Positions 25,397 through 33,977 are shown, counted from the stretch's first letter. The stretch: DNA of 48,943 nt from Eggerthellaceae bacterium (GCA_017459925.1 JAFUCC010000039.1:1-48943); one strand, 5' to 3'. Numbers and translations are program-made. The notes: generated from the letters alone by a model not told the origin.

Positions 25397-27117
25397 TGCC
25401 TCGGCTCCTTTACCGGCACGATGTGGGTGTTTCTGTTCGCATACATGATCTTGAACCATTGCGTCTCGTGCGGGTTGTTGTCCATGTCGTAGTATACCCC
25501 GACCACGCTTCCCGCGTTGCAGGTTTCCTGCTTGACCCAGCTGCCGTCGTTCGTGTATTCGGTGCTTCCCTTGCCGGAGTGCTGCTTGACGAGCGCGGCG
25601 GCCTCGTCCTGAGTGATGTGAAGCTCGCTCGGCTTCGAGCGGCCGGCTGCGGCCATCTTCTTGCTGTGGTCTTTGTGCTCCTTCGTCCCCTCGATGTGGC
25701 GCGCATGTTTCTGCGGGCTGATGCGATTGTTCGCCGCGCTCGCGGTGCGCGCCCTGTAGTGGAAGGTCCCGGTCCCTATCATGTCCCGCTGCTCTGCGGC
25801 CGTGAGGTACTTGAAGTCGGCGCCCGTGATGCCCATGCCCTTGAGGTCCGAGCGGATGACCTTCTCGGCCGCGCCCATCGTGATGCCCTTGGTCTTGAAC
25901 GACGCCTGCACGCTCTCAGCGTGCAGGAACTCGTCGAGGCTTCGGCCGCTGCCCTTCACCGACGGGGACTTCGGCATGTCACCTGCCCACTCGCGGCTCT
26001 TGTTGCGGTGAAGCACCGGGGCGCCCGTGCCGCTCTTCGCGTTGCTCGTCGAGATATGGTCGCGCATCTCGGCCTGCGACCGCCGCAGGCGTTCCTGGGC
26101 TTTCGCAACCCCCACGCGGCTCGCGATGGTCCCCTGCTCGTCGTGCACCTGCTGCGCGCCCCTGAGCTCGCGCTTGTCCGCTCGTATCTGCCGCTCGAGA
26201 TAGCGTTGCTGCTGTGTCATCTCGTAGATTTCCTCGGCTGGCAGGCCGCTCTCGTGCTGAGGGTCGGGGTCGTAGGCCCTCGGCGCGCCGTGGCGGTACG
26301 GCCCGAAGGAATGCCGGCAGTTGGCGCCGCACAGGCCGTCGACCGACCCGTAGCCCGTGGCGCTGTAGAAGTCGGGGTATGTGGTCCCGTCCTCCATCTT
26401 GGAGCCGCCCGTGAGCGAGTAGACCTGCCCCTGCCATTCGGCATGCTCGGGGCGCGCGTCGATGTGGGCGGATACCTCAACGAGCTCGATGCCCATCTTG
26501 TCGATTCGGTCGAGCGTCATGCGCGCACTGTCCTGCGCGATCTGCGTGCGGATGTGCCGGCGCACCGCGACATCGATCTTGTTCTGCACAGTGATGGTCC
26601 CCGTGCGCGAGTTCTGGTAGGTGATGACGCTTATGCCGCCGCGCTCCAACTCGCGGACCGCCTTGTGCAGCGCCGTCTCGGTCGTTTCCATGCCGGCGTT
26701 GACCTTCGTGATCGCCTTGGTGGATTCGGTCAGAAACGCGCGCTTGGCGCCCTCGATCATCTGCAAGTTGTCCCGTTCCAGTATTTCGGCGATGCCCCGG
26801 ACGGTCGATTCGATGGCGCTCTCGAATACGGGCTCGCCGCCTGCGCGCCGTATGTCATCCCTGTCGGATGCGGCGAGAGCGACGGCCGCCGACGAGTTGA
26901 CCGCATCGGCGATGGCCGGCTTGTGGCGCTCCACGATTTCCTCGAGGGCTTGCGTTTGCTCTGCGGTGAGCAGCGCCATGGTGGTCACGCTCTGCCGGTC
27001 GAGGCTTTCGCCGTGCACGAGCTGGCCGACCAGATGGTCGAGCATTTCCGCCTCGATCTGCGAGTAGATGACCGCGACCGAATCGCCTGCCTGGTCTATC
27101 TGGTCCGGCGAGAGCAT
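25393..27117 (-). CDS. Phage minor head protein (min_cap2) with C-terminal Ntox50-like toxin domain
   Basis: 574 residues from ATG 27117, overlapping the portal stop. The N-terminal two thirds match phage minor capsid protein 2: 'VSAHIDARPEHAEWQGQVYSLTG' and 'GLCGANCRHSFGPYRHGAPRAYDP' carry the D-R-E/W and CxxxCRH features of this head family. It is probably carried inside the head. The last 110 residues ('ISPQKHARHIEGTKEHKD', 'HSGKGSTEYTNDGSWVKQE', 'WFKIMYANRNTHIVPVKE') match by eye the Ntox50 (toxin 50) nuclease family of polymorphic toxins, suggesting an injected effector. Toxic activity is inferred only. Confidence 0.82.
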   Translation of the reverse strand: MLSPDQIDQAGDSVAVIYSQIEAEMLDHLVGQLVHGESLDRQSVTTMALLTAEQTQALEEIVERHKPAIADAVNSSAAVALAASDRDDIRRAGGEPVFESAIESTVRGIAEILERDNLQMIEGAKRAFLTESTKAITKVNAGMETTETALHKAVRELERGGISVITYQNSRTGTITVQNKIDVAVRRHIRTQIAQDSARMTLDRIDKMGIELVEVSAHIDARPEHAEWQGQVYSLTGGSKMEDGTTYPDFYSATGYGSVDGLCGANCRHSFGPYRHGAPRAYDPDPQHESGLPAEEIYEMTQQQRYLERQIRADKRELRGAQQVHDEQGTIASRVGVAKAQERLRRSQAEMRDHISTSNAKSGTGAPVLHRNKSREWAGDMPKSPSVKGSGRSLDEFLHAESVQASFKTKGITMGAAEKVIRSDLKGMGITGADFKYLTAAEQRDMIGTGTFHYRARTASAANNRISPQKHARHIEGTKEHKDHSKKMAAAGRSKPSELHITQDEAAALVKQHSGKGSTEYTNDGSWVKQETCNAGSVVGVYYDMDNNPHETQWFKIMYANRNTHIVPVKEPRQ

Positions 27118-28538
27118 CAGAAGCCCTCGTCCACCACCATGGCCGTGGGCAACGCGGCCGCCGCCTCGTCCTCGGTGAAGTCGCAGTACTTGACGAGGTA
27201 CTTCTTCGTGAGCTCGGGAATTCCGAGGATGCTGATCTCGCTGAGGGCCTGCTGCTTGTCGCTCTGCGTGTCGGTGATGACCGAATCGTCGAAGTCGATA
27301 TCGACGGGCGCTGCCGGGTTCACGTCGGTGCCGCACAGGTGCTTGCACACGCCTGCGACGCCGCGCACCAGCGCCGTGATGGACTTGCCCAGCGCGTTCT
27401 GGTGTTTGCGCAGCGTGCGCGCCAACATGGAGGAATCGCTCACGACCTCGGTTGCGGTTTTCAGGCCGCCGGTCTTGTCCCAATCCCAATAGTGGTCACC
27501 GAGGCCGCAGGTGAGCGAGAGCGTCTTGAGCCCGAGGTTTATGGCCGCTTCGTTCTCGGCTTCGCGCATCTCCGGCTGTATCACGTTCATGGGCTTGTCG
27601 TTCTCGCCGCCCGGTTTCATGCGGAAGTACATGTCATCCGCCTCGCCGAAAGCGTAGAACCGCTCTTTGAAGCTGCCGTCGCTCTGCTTCACCTTTTTCT
27701 TCTCGATGACCGTCTCGTCAACGAAAACGCGCGGCTTCGCGACGCGGATGTGGACGAGCATGGAAGTCAGGGCCTCGTCCACCATCTTGATCGCGGAGAT
27801 GCCCTTGTCGTATACGCTTGCGCCCATCGCGCAGTAGTCGAAATGAGGATTCGGCACCGCAGGCTTCACGAGCGCGAAGGTGGGGAAGGGCGAGCCCGTG
27901 TCGAGGTCCGCCGTTATGTCCTCGATGTTCACCTGCTGGTGGTTTTTCACGTCGAACAGCTGCGTGATGATGTGGTAGGTGCCGTCCCTCAGCACGTGGG
28001 CTTGGCATTGCTCGTAATCCCTGCCGCCGTGCTCCACCCTCGTGGCGAATGCGCATTGCGTGCAATCGTCGGCGCCCCATGTGATCGGCAGCACTTGCGT
28101 GGCGTCGTATTCCTCTATCTCGATGCGCGCGTCGGGATGCAGCATCCCATCGTCGGACACGTCCTTCACGTTGATGGCCCAGCCGCCCGTGCCGAGCGCG
28201 AAGGCCCGGGTTACGAAGTCGGCGTGCGCGATGCCGAAGTTCTCGAAGTGCGCGGCTACCACCTCGGCCATGCCCGAATCGTCCGAGGTTATGGCGAGCT
28301 TCTCGTTCATGAGCAGGTCGCTCCACGCCTCGGACACCATGGCGGCCGGGTGCATCGTCTCGCGGTTCACTTGGAAGGACCGCAGGCCGCGCCGCTCGCG
28401 GTACGAGTACCATTTGTTCTGCGCGGTGTACCAGCCCCAATAGCTCGCGATCTTCCCCGCCATGCGCGTGTCGGGGGAATACCCCAGCGTGTTCAGCCAT
28501 TTCACCATGTAGGTGTACGAGCCACGTTCTTCTGCCAT
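27117..28538 (-). CDS. Portal protein (SPP1 gp6-like)
   Basis: 473 residues; forms the dodecameric DNA entry channel. 'YSYRERRGLRSFQVNRETMHPAAMVSEAWSDLLMNEKLAI', 'DCTQCAFATRVEHGG', 'CGLGDHYWDWDKTGGLKTATEVVSDSSMLARTLRKHQ' are characteristic of the gp6-like portal family. GGGGCTGTAGC precedes the ATG. It starts 2 nt after the terminase stop. Confidence 0.88.
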   Translation of the reverse strand: MAEERGSYTYMVKWLNTLGYSPDTRMAGKIASYWGWYTAQNKWYSYRERRGLRSFQVNRETMHPAAMVSEAWSDLLMNEKLAITSDDSGMAEVVAAHFENFGIAHADFVTRAFALGTGGWAINVKDVSDDGMLHPDARIEIEEYDATQVLPITWGADDCTQCAFATRVEHGGRDYEQCQAHVLRDGTYHIITQLFDVKNHQQVNIEDITADLDTGSPFPTFALVKPAVPNPHFDYCAMGASVYDKGISAIKMVDEALTSMLVHIRVAKPRVFVDETVIEKKKVKQSDGSFKERFYAFGEADDMYFRMKPGGENDKPMNVIQPEMREAENEAAINLGLKTLSLTCGLGDHYWDWDKTGGLKTATEVVSDSSMLARTLRKHQNALGKSITALVRGVAGVCKHLCGTDVNPAAPVDIDFDDSVITDTQSDKQQALSEISILGIPELTKKYLVKYCDFTEDEAAAALPTAMVVDEGF

Positions 28539-28539
28539 G

Positions 28540-30192
28540 CTACAGCCCCTGCCTAATCCATATGCTTGCCGCGTAACCGACCGCGTCTATCGCGTCGTCG
28601 TTCACCTTGGGTAGTGTCTCCGTTATGTCTCCACCGGGCGTGATGACGTACTCCAACGCCGGGAATTGCGCGGCTGCGAGCGGCGCCGTCTCGGGATCGA
28701 TGACGATGGCCGCCAATCGGTTCATCCAGCGGATGCGCTCGCGCGGCGAGTTCTTCCCCTGCTTGTACGCCTTGCGCGCCGCAAGGCCCTGGTCCTGGTA
28801 GTAGCCGATCATCCCGGGCGCGGCCGAATCGCACCACAGGTCGGCATCTTCCTCGCCGAACCGTGCAAGGCTCTCGGCGAGCACCTTGGCCGTCTGCGTG
28901 TCGTGCGCGTCGTGGCCCGTTGCGCTTTCCTCGTCGAGAACGTAGAGGATGCCAGCTTCCACGTCGTAGCCGACGCGCTCGTGCACCCAAGGATGCACCG
29001 AGCCGGCGTCGATGCCGTGAGAGATTTCTTCGAGGCGTCCGCGTTCCTCGTCGGTGATGCGGCGCACCTGTATCACCTCGGGGTCGATGACGTTGGCGCC
29101 CGTGCCCACCGCCTCGCCGTCGTACTCGTGGCGCGCGGCCTTGGGGTTGCGCTTGCGCAGTGCTTGCTCGATTGCGAAGAACGCATCGCCGAGCCATGCC
29201 CTCGGCACGTCGCTGAAATGGCTGCGGTGCACGATGCGCCCGTCCTGCGGCTCGCGGCTCTCGCGGTTGACCCAGGCGTTGACGCTCATGGGCGGGTTGT
29301 AGCTCAGGAAGGTCCACGTCGGCGAATCATCGCCGCCGCGCAGCACGGTCTGCTCCACGTTTCGGATGTAGCCGTAGCCCGGGAACTGCGAGGCTTCCTC
29401 GAACCAAAGGTACGCGCAATAGCCCTGCTCGAACGACAGGCCCTTCAACGGCGAGTCCTCGGGGTTCACGTTGTCCGCGCCCTGGAAGTAGACCACGTTT
29501 CCCGTGGGCTTGTGCACGGCCTGCAGGGGGGACTTGCCGAACGCGAACTCGCCGAACACGTCGAGCCTGCGCGCGGCCTTCTTCACTTCGGCGTACACGC
29601 TCGTGCGCAGCTTGTTCGTGCGGTTGCGCATGACCACGGCGTTGCGCCCCTTGACCGATGCCACGCCCGCCACAATCTCCGCCGCGATGGTCGAGGTTTT
29701 CAGCGAGCCACGGCCGCCCTCGCACCAGTACTCGTCGAAGCGCGCCGCCTGGATGTCCCGGTGAAGGTCAACGAAGCCGCGACCGAGAATCATGCCGAAG
29801 TCAAAGACCCTGGGCGCGCCGTCGGGCTGCTCGCGATCGTCGGGCAGAACGTCCAGCAGCTTCGAGCCGCTTGCCATCATCGCACTGATGGCCTCCTTGT
29901 CGATGATGCCGCGAGAAGCCTTCTCCGCCGCTATTTCCGAACTGTAGCGGTTGAGGTGCGCCATGCGGTCGATGACGGCCGTGCGGGACGCGACGGAAGC
30001 TCTGGCGGCGGCCTCTTGCAGTTCCTTGACCCTTAGCGAAACCTTAGCATCCGCTTCCAGCTTCGAGGCGTTTACGTCTACGCTGCCGTCCTTCCACTTC
30101 GCGCTGTGCGGGTACGCTTCGCGGAAGGCCCGTCTCTGAGACAGGCCCCGCGCCCTAGCCTGGCAGTATGCTTCCTGCTTCGGCGTCAGCAT
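28540..30192 (-). CDS. Terminase, fused small and large subunits
   Basis: 550 residues. Residues about 1-115 look like a small terminase (Terminase_2: 'LTPKQEAYCQARARGLSQRRAFREAYPHS', 'VNASKLEADAKVSLRVKELQ'). They run straight into a PBSX-type large subunit with a Walker A-like 'CEGGRGSLKTS', 'AYLWFEEASQF' (Walker B region) and a C-terminal nuclease ('HGIDAGSVHPW', 'LWCDSAAPGMI', 'KVNDDAIDAVGYA'). Fusion into one chain is uncommon. It powers DNA packaging and cuts the genome. There is no strong ribosome site; the start abuts the preceding stop (TAG-ATG). Confidence 0.88.
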   Translation of the reverse strand: MLTPKQEAYCQARARGLSQRRAFREAYPHSAKWKDGSVDVNASKLEADAKVSLRVKELQEAAARASVASRTAVIDRMAHLNRYSSEIAAEKASRGIIDKEAISAMMASGSKLLDVLPDDREQPDGAPRVFDFGMILGRGFVDLHRDIQAARFDEYWCEGGRGSLKTSTIAAEIVAGVASVKGRNAVVMRNRTNKLRTSVYAEVKKAARRLDVFGEFAFGKSPLQAVHKPTGNVVYFQGADNVNPEDSPLKGLSFEQGYCAYLWFEEASQFPGYGYIRNVEQTVLRGGDDSPTWTFLSYNPPMSVNAWVNRESREPQDGRIVHRSHFSDVPRAWLGDAFFAIEQALRKRNPKAARHEYDGEAVGTGANVIDPEVIQVRRITDEERGRLEEISHGIDAGSVHPWVHERVGYDVEAGILYVLDEESATGHDAHDTQTAKVLAESLARFGEEDADLWCDSAAPGMIGYYQDQGLAARKAYKQGKNSPRERIRWMNRLAAIVIDPETAPLAAAQFPALEYVITPGGDITETLPKVNDDAIDAVGYAASIWIRQGL

Positions 30193-30360
30193 CTAGGTGT
30201 TCCGCTTCGTGAGGTGCCATTGCCGGCAGTACGGGCACCGATACCAGTTGAGCCCCGTGCGCACGCCGGCGTTCATGGCGGCCATCTGGTTCGGGTAGCT
30301 CTTCTTCGGCTTGCAGTGCAGCTCGATGTTGCGCCGCCTCGTTTTGCGGTTGTTGCTCAT
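30193..30360 (-). CDS. 55-residue basic zinc-ribbon-like protein
   Basis: From ATG 30360 with AAAGGAG upstream to a TAG that directly abuts the terminase ATG. The sequence is Lys/Arg-rich with four metal-ligand candidates ('LHCKPKKS', 'YRCPYCRQWHLTK'). Similar tiny proteins sit before terminase genes in related phages. Function unknown. Confidence 0.65.
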   Translation of the reverse strand: MSNNRKTRRRNIELHCKPKKSYPNQMAAMNAGVRTGLNWYRCPYCRQWHLTKRNT

Positions 30361-30404
30361 TCGACCACTCCTTTGACACGGGATGGTCGCGCGAATGTCG
30401 CGAG

Positions 30405-30540
30405 AGGGGCGCCGGCGCCCTGGGGAAGGGGTGGGGGCGCCGGCTTAGACGAGAGAGGGGGTAACGGCCCCGCATGCACATGATTCCCGAGGTGTCGCAA
30501 AAGGCGGGGCCGGGGTGCTGTTACCTCCCCGGCCCCTAGG
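30405..30540 (-). terminator. GC-rich hairpin region and terminator before the packaging genes
   Basis: In the 271-nt gap 30361-30631 no gene is visible. GGGGCCGGGG (30506-30515) pairs with CCCCGGCCCC (30527-30536); on the - strand this ends in GCCTTTTGC and should terminate early transcription. A second inverted pair, GCCGGCGCCC/GGGCGCCGGC, lies at about 30412-30445. The region directly precedes the terminase, so a cos/pac role is possible but unproven. Confidence 0.6.
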
Positions 30541-30631
30541 CTTACGAACTGCCGCCGATTCCCGCACCGTGCCCGATGCATCTTCCGACCGCATGTTGCT
30601 CTGCTATTCTTCCCGTTCTGTCGCTGCCGCC

Positions 30632-30823
30632 CTATAGCGCCCCCTTCCGTTCGAACCTTATGCCGTCCATGGTGATGGCGATGACGCGCTCCATCACCTC
30701 GGGTGGGTAGAAATTCGAGAGGTCGAGCTCCCACGGGGGCGGACCCCACAGGGCCTCGATCTTCTCCACGTCGGCGACCGGCTCGATGACGGCGCCGCGC
30801 CCGCATGTCCTAACGTCCGTCAT
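30632..30823 (-). CDS. Small phage protein of unknown function
   Basis: 63 residues from ATG 30823, which overlaps the preceding stop (ATGA). Contains 'VADVEKIEALWGPPPWELDLSNFYPPEVMERVIAITMDGIRFERK'. No domain is recognised. It is probably translationally coupled to the DUF4406-like gene. Confidence 0.55.
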   Translation of the reverse strand: MTDVRTCGRGAVIEPVADVEKIEALWGPPPWELDLSNFYPPEVMERVIAITMDGIRFERKGAL

Positions 30824-31179
30824 TCGCAATCACGCAACCTCACGACCGGGATGCCGACCGCACGGGCCACCCTGCGCTCGAGCCGCGCGCCCTTGCTGGC
30901 CCACCAGAACGGAAGCAGCACCACGGCACGGAACACCGGGCAGATTTCGGGGCCCTCGATGGAGTGGTACTTCATCGTGAGCATGTCGAGATCGTCGAGC
31001 ATGAAGTCCTCGCGCTCCCATCCCTGCTCAACGCGGGGCAGGGAACTCGCGGGGTTGAATACGCCGACCGCGCCCAGCTCCCTCAGCTTGCGCTCCGCAT
31101 CGTCGAACGCTTCCTTGTTGAAGTTCTCCCAGCCCGTCATCGGTCCGCTGAGGTAGACCGTCATGCCTTTAACCTTCAT
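30820..31179 (-). CDS. DUF4406 / nucleoside 2-deoxyribosyltransferase-like protein
   Basis: 119 residues, with ACGGGAGGAAG before the ATG. 'VYLSGPMTGWENFNKEAFDDAERKLRELGAVGVFNPA' is the Rossmann-like substrate motif of DUF4406 proteins. 'WEREDFMLDDLDMLTMKYHSIEGPEI' and 'VLLPFWWASKGARLERRVARAVGIPVV' complete the fold. The family is thought to act on nucleosides or nucleotides; the exact reaction is unknown. Confidence 0.8.
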   Translation of the reverse strand: MKVKGMTVYLSGPMTGWENFNKEAFDDAERKLRELGAVGVFNPASSLPRVEQGWEREDFMLDDLDMLTMKYHSIEGPEICPVFRAVVLLPFWWASKGARLERRVARAVGIPVVRLRDCE

Positions 31180-31363
31180 GCTTCCTCCCGTATTCCTCGA
31201 CTGCCGCGTCGCATTGCATGAGCGCGGCGGCCATCTGCTTTTTCGTCATGCGCCTGCCGCCCCGCTCGGTCGCGATGCCGAAGCGGTCGCAGGCTTTCAC
31301 CAGGCGCGCGTTGGTCATCTGCTGGAAAGCCGAACGCGCGCGGTCGATGCTTATGTCTCCCAT
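31169..31363 (-). CDS. Small basic phage protein
   Basis: 64 residues from ATG 31363, with GGGGGGA upstream. Helical and Arg/Lys-rich ('SAFQQMTNARLVKACDRFGIATERGGRRMTKKQMAAAL'). It may bind nucleic acid. It overlaps the DUF4406-like gene by 11 nt. Confidence 0.6.
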   Translation of the reverse strand: MGDISIDRARSAFQQMTNARLVKACDRFGIATERGGRRMTKKQMAAALMQCDAAVEEYGRKHEG

Positions 31364-31371
31364 GGTCCCCC

Positions 31372-32619
31372 CTAGATCGAGTCGACGAGCTCTATGCGCT
31401 CGCCCAACCACCTGATGACCGGCACCGCCATCGAGTTGCCGAGGGCCTTGTACCTTGAGCCGTCGGGCGTGCCGCCAAGCTGCGTCCACCCGTCGGGGAA
31501 TCCTTGCAGTCGTTCGCACTCCACCGGGGTGAGGCGGCGCACGCCGCCGAATCCGTTGAACACGCGGGGGACGCCGCTGCGGGTGAGGGCGTAGGACAGG
31601 CCGTCGTTGCTCGTCGCGATCTGCTGGCCCGGGCGCTTGCTGAATGCTGGTGCGACGCACCAGCATTCAGGTACGGTCACGGCGGGGACCGTACCGCCCA
31701 CCTTCAAGGTCCCGCACAGGTCCTCGTCCACTGCGGCCTTGCCCATATCATCCGCCATGCAGATGATCGGCCCACGGTCGAGCACGTAGTTCCTGCCCTT
31801 CGTGAACTGCTCGGCGGTAACCGCGCCTGCGATCTGCCCATCGCCCCCGATCAGCCGCACCTCGTCTCGTTGGTTCTGCGTGAAGCATATGGCCGGCTGG
31901 TGCCAGTCTGCGGTGAGGGTGGGGGACTGCTCCTCCTCGTAGCCTATGCCGTGGGATGCGCTGCCCTGATGGAACTTGAAGCCGTGGACTACAGCGCCAT
32001 CCCCGCCTGCGCCCTCAATACGGCGTCCAGCACGGGCGGCAAGCTCTTCTCTCTTTGCTCGGCTCGGCGGATTATCCCCGCGCAGGCTGTCGGGCTCAAG
32101 TAGTACCCCGGCGGCGCATCCCACTCTAGGATGTCCGACAAGAAAGACGCGGCGGCGGCGCTGTGGTACTCCGAAGAACTGAGCGTCAAGCACTCGCCAA
32201 GATAGGCCATACCCGCATTGCTGAAGCTCCCGCATGAGGGTAGCGAAAGCCCGTCCTCCGTCCTGCGACAGAACTCCTGGGACGTTTTCCCAGAGGACCC
32301 ATCGAGGCCTAACCTCTCGCACAGCGCGGACAAACTCGAGCATGAGCTGACCGCGCTCGTCCAAAAGACCCCCCCGCTTCCCTGCGACGCTGAATGCCTG
32401 ACAGGGGCTTCCTCCGATAACGACATCGGCACTCCCTTCGTAAGGTTTCCAATCTATTCCGCTAACGTTCCCGAGGTTCGGCACTTCGGGAAACCTGGCC
32501 TGCAGCAGGTCGCAGCAGTACGGCTCGATCTCGGAGAACGCCAAGGCTTTCCACCCGAGCGGACCCCATGCGACCGATGCCGCCTCAATCCCGCTGAACA
32601 GGCTGATGTAGCTGGTCAA
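31372..32619 (-). CDS. DNA (cytosine-5) methyltransferase
   Basis: 415 residues using a TTG start at 32619, chosen because GGAGG lies 6 nt upstream; an ATG at 32640 sits before that site and inside the previous gene. Transfers methyl from S-adenosylmethionine to cytosine C5. Motif I 'LFSGIEAASVAW', motif IV catalytic 'GGSPCQAFS', motif VI 'ENVPG', motif VIII 'QRRRRVFLVG' and motif X 'ALGNSMAVPVIRWLGE' are all present. A variable target-recognition region (about 180-340) lies between VIII and IX. No partner endonuclease is adjacent, so it is probably an orphan protecting phage DNA. Confidence 0.93.
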   Translation of the reverse strand: MTSYISLFSGIEAASVAWGPLGWKALAFSEIEPYCCDLLQARFPEVPNLGNVSGIDWKPYEGSADVVIGGSPCQAFSVAGKRGGLLDERGQLMLEFVRAVREVRPRWVLWENVPGVLSQDGGRAFATLMRELQQCGYGLSWRVLDAQFFGVPQRRRRVFLVGHPRVGCAAGVLLEPDSLRGDNPPSRAKREELAARAGRRIEGAGGDGAVVHGFKFHQGSASHGIGYEEEQSPTLTADWHQPAICFTQNQRDEVRLIGGDGQIAGAVTAEQFTKGRNYVLDRGPIICMADDMGKAAVDEDLCGTLKVGGTVPAVTVPECWCVAPAFSKRPGQQIATSNDGLSYALTRSGVPRVFNGFGGVRRLTPVECERLQGFPDGWTQLGGTPDGSRYKALGNSMAVPVIRWLGERIELVDSI

Positions 32620-32630
32620 ACCCTTCCTCC

Positions 32631-32852
32631 TTAATCGCATTCGTCAGGGTCGGTGACCAGGCGGAACTCGCCATCGCAGTTGCACCACCCGACCTCTTCG
32701 TGCCCCTCTATCTCGCAGCGGTAGAACTCCGGGCACGCGCCGCAGCAGCCGTAGAACTCGGGCAGCTCCGGCTCGTCGCGTTCGTCGTAGAAGCGGTCGC
32801 GCGCTTCTTCCAGCGTGAAGCGGATGCCCGCAGGCCCTAGCAGCTCGCTCAT
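32631..32852 (-). CDS. Small cysteine-rich acidic protein
   Basis: 73 residues from ATG 32852, with GGAG upstream. It has eight cysteines in 'GCCGACPEFYRCEIEGHEEVGWCNCDGE' plus the terminal 'ECD', suggesting metal binding. Strongly acidic. It overlaps the HNH gene stop by 4 nt. Function unknown. Confidence 0.6.
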   Translation of the reverse strand: MSELLGPAGIRFTLEEARDRFYDERDEPELPEFYGCCGACPEFYRCEIEGHEEVGWCNCDGEFRLVTDPDECD

Positions 32853-33238
32853 AACGGTCTCCATCCTTCCATCTGCAACGCTTCCTGGTATTTCGTCGGC
32901 TGCTCGGTTTCCAGCCATTCGAGATGGCCTGCGTTGGCGTGCTCGGGGTGGGGGACCCAGCGGAAGTGCATGAGCCGGTGGTGCGCCTTGCCGTGGCACC
33001 ACATGACGCGCGTGCCGTCGGGTGCAATCCCCCACAGGTCGTTCCCCATTCCGCAGAGCGTGATGGTCGGCTTCTCGATCACCTTGCCGTCGCGGACCAG
33101 CTGCCCCTGGCTGCGGAATACGATGTGGTGTTGGTTGAGCGGCCACGTCCTGCCGCACACGGCGCAGCGGTCCATCCTGATGGAGGGCGCGTTCATGAGC
33201 GGGTGGTAAATCTCGTCCAAAGTCGTGACCTTAGCCAT
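32849..33238 (-). CDS. HNH-like endonuclease domain protein
   Basis: 129 residues. A CxxC pair ('DRCAVCGRTWPLNQHHIVFRSQG') with the 'QHHI' core and a later 'CHGKAHHRLMHF' give the zinc-bound beta-beta-alpha HNH layout. Phage HNH proteins nick DNA, often to help packaging or recombination. Its ribosome site includes part of a 9-G tract lying in the end of the upstream methyltransferase gene. Confidence 0.78.
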   Translation of the reverse strand: MAKVTTLDEIYHPLMNAPSIRMDRCAVCGRTWPLNQHHIVFRSQGQLVRDGKVIEKPTITLCGMGNDLWGIAPDGTRVMWCHGKAHHRLMHFRWVPHPEHANAGHLEWLETEQPTKYQEALQMEGWRPL

Positions 33239-33977
33239 CTACGAAGCACCCCCCCCCGGAAACCTGGGTGAGCCTGCGGTTGGCTATGGCCCAGTACTCT
33301 TTCGACATTTCGCAGCCGATGAAATGGCGCCCGGTCTGCAACGCCGCCACGGCGGTGGTGCCGGACCCCATGAACGGGTCGAGGACGATGCCGCCCTCGG
33401 GCGCGATCTCCATGAGCGCGGTTATGAGCCCGAGCGGCTTCTGCGTGGAGTGCACGCGCGCCTCTCCCGAAGGGGCGGCGAACTCGTAGAAGCCCGGCAT
33501 GTACTTGGCGCCCGGTAGCGCGTGGCGGTCGATGGTGCCCTTGCTCGCCCAGATGACGAACTCGCACTCGTTGCGGAAGCTGTTGGGCTGAGGGCGCGCG
33601 GCCGTCTTATGCCAAACGACCAGGCCTCGGTAGACGAAGCCGGCCATCTGCACAGCGTCTGCCGTGTTGGCGAGCTGCCGCCAATCGGTGAACACGAGGG
33701 CGGACGAGCCGTCGGCGAGGGCTCGGTAGCACTCGCTCATCCACAGGCACGACCACCGCAGGAAACTCCGCTCGTCACGGGAGTCCCCGAGGAATTCGGG
33801 CTTCTTCTCGGCATCGTTGGTCTGGTACTTCTCAGAGGTCGCGACGTTGCGATCGCCCCGGAACATGCCGCCGCTCGAATACGGCGGGTCGGTGAGTAGC
33901 AGGTTCGCGAACCCGTCGGGAATCTCGGGCAGCGCCGCGAGCGCGTCGCGGCATTCGATGGTGTCGAGCCTAGCCAT
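33231..33977 (-). CDS. DNA adenine/N4-cytosine methyltransferase
   Basis: 248 residues. 'LLTDPPYSSGG' (catalytic DPPY) precedes 'VLDPFMGSGTTAVAALQTGRHFIGCEMSKEYW' (AdoMet-binding FxGxG), the order seen in beta-class amino-methyltransferases. N6-adenine is more likely than N4-cytosine because of DPPY. A run of nine Gs near the 3' end encodes Gly-Gly-Gly and could slip. It overlaps both neighbours by 8 nt. Confidence 0.9.
   Translation of the reverse strand: MARLDTIECRDALAALPEIPDGFANLLLTDPPYSSGGMFRGDRNVATSEKYQTNDAEKKPEFLGDSRDERSFLRWSCLWMSECYRALADGSSALVFTDWRQLANTADAVQMAGFVYRGLVVWHKTAARPQPNSFRNECEFVIWASKGTIDRHALPGAKYMPGFYEFAAPSGEARVHSTQKPLGLITALMEIAPEGGIVLDPFMGSGTTAVAALQTGRHFIGCEMSKEYWAIANRRLTQVSGGGCFVDG

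Noticed and set aside
25396..27492. A 698-codon open frame on the + strand opposite the minor head protein
   Set aside because: It is antisense to a recognisable phage gene, rich in Arg/His/Val as expected for a GC-rich shadow frame, and lacks a ribosome site. Similar long antisense frames at 2552-3727, 4185-5492, 28666-30036 and 14949-16373 were dropped for the same reason.
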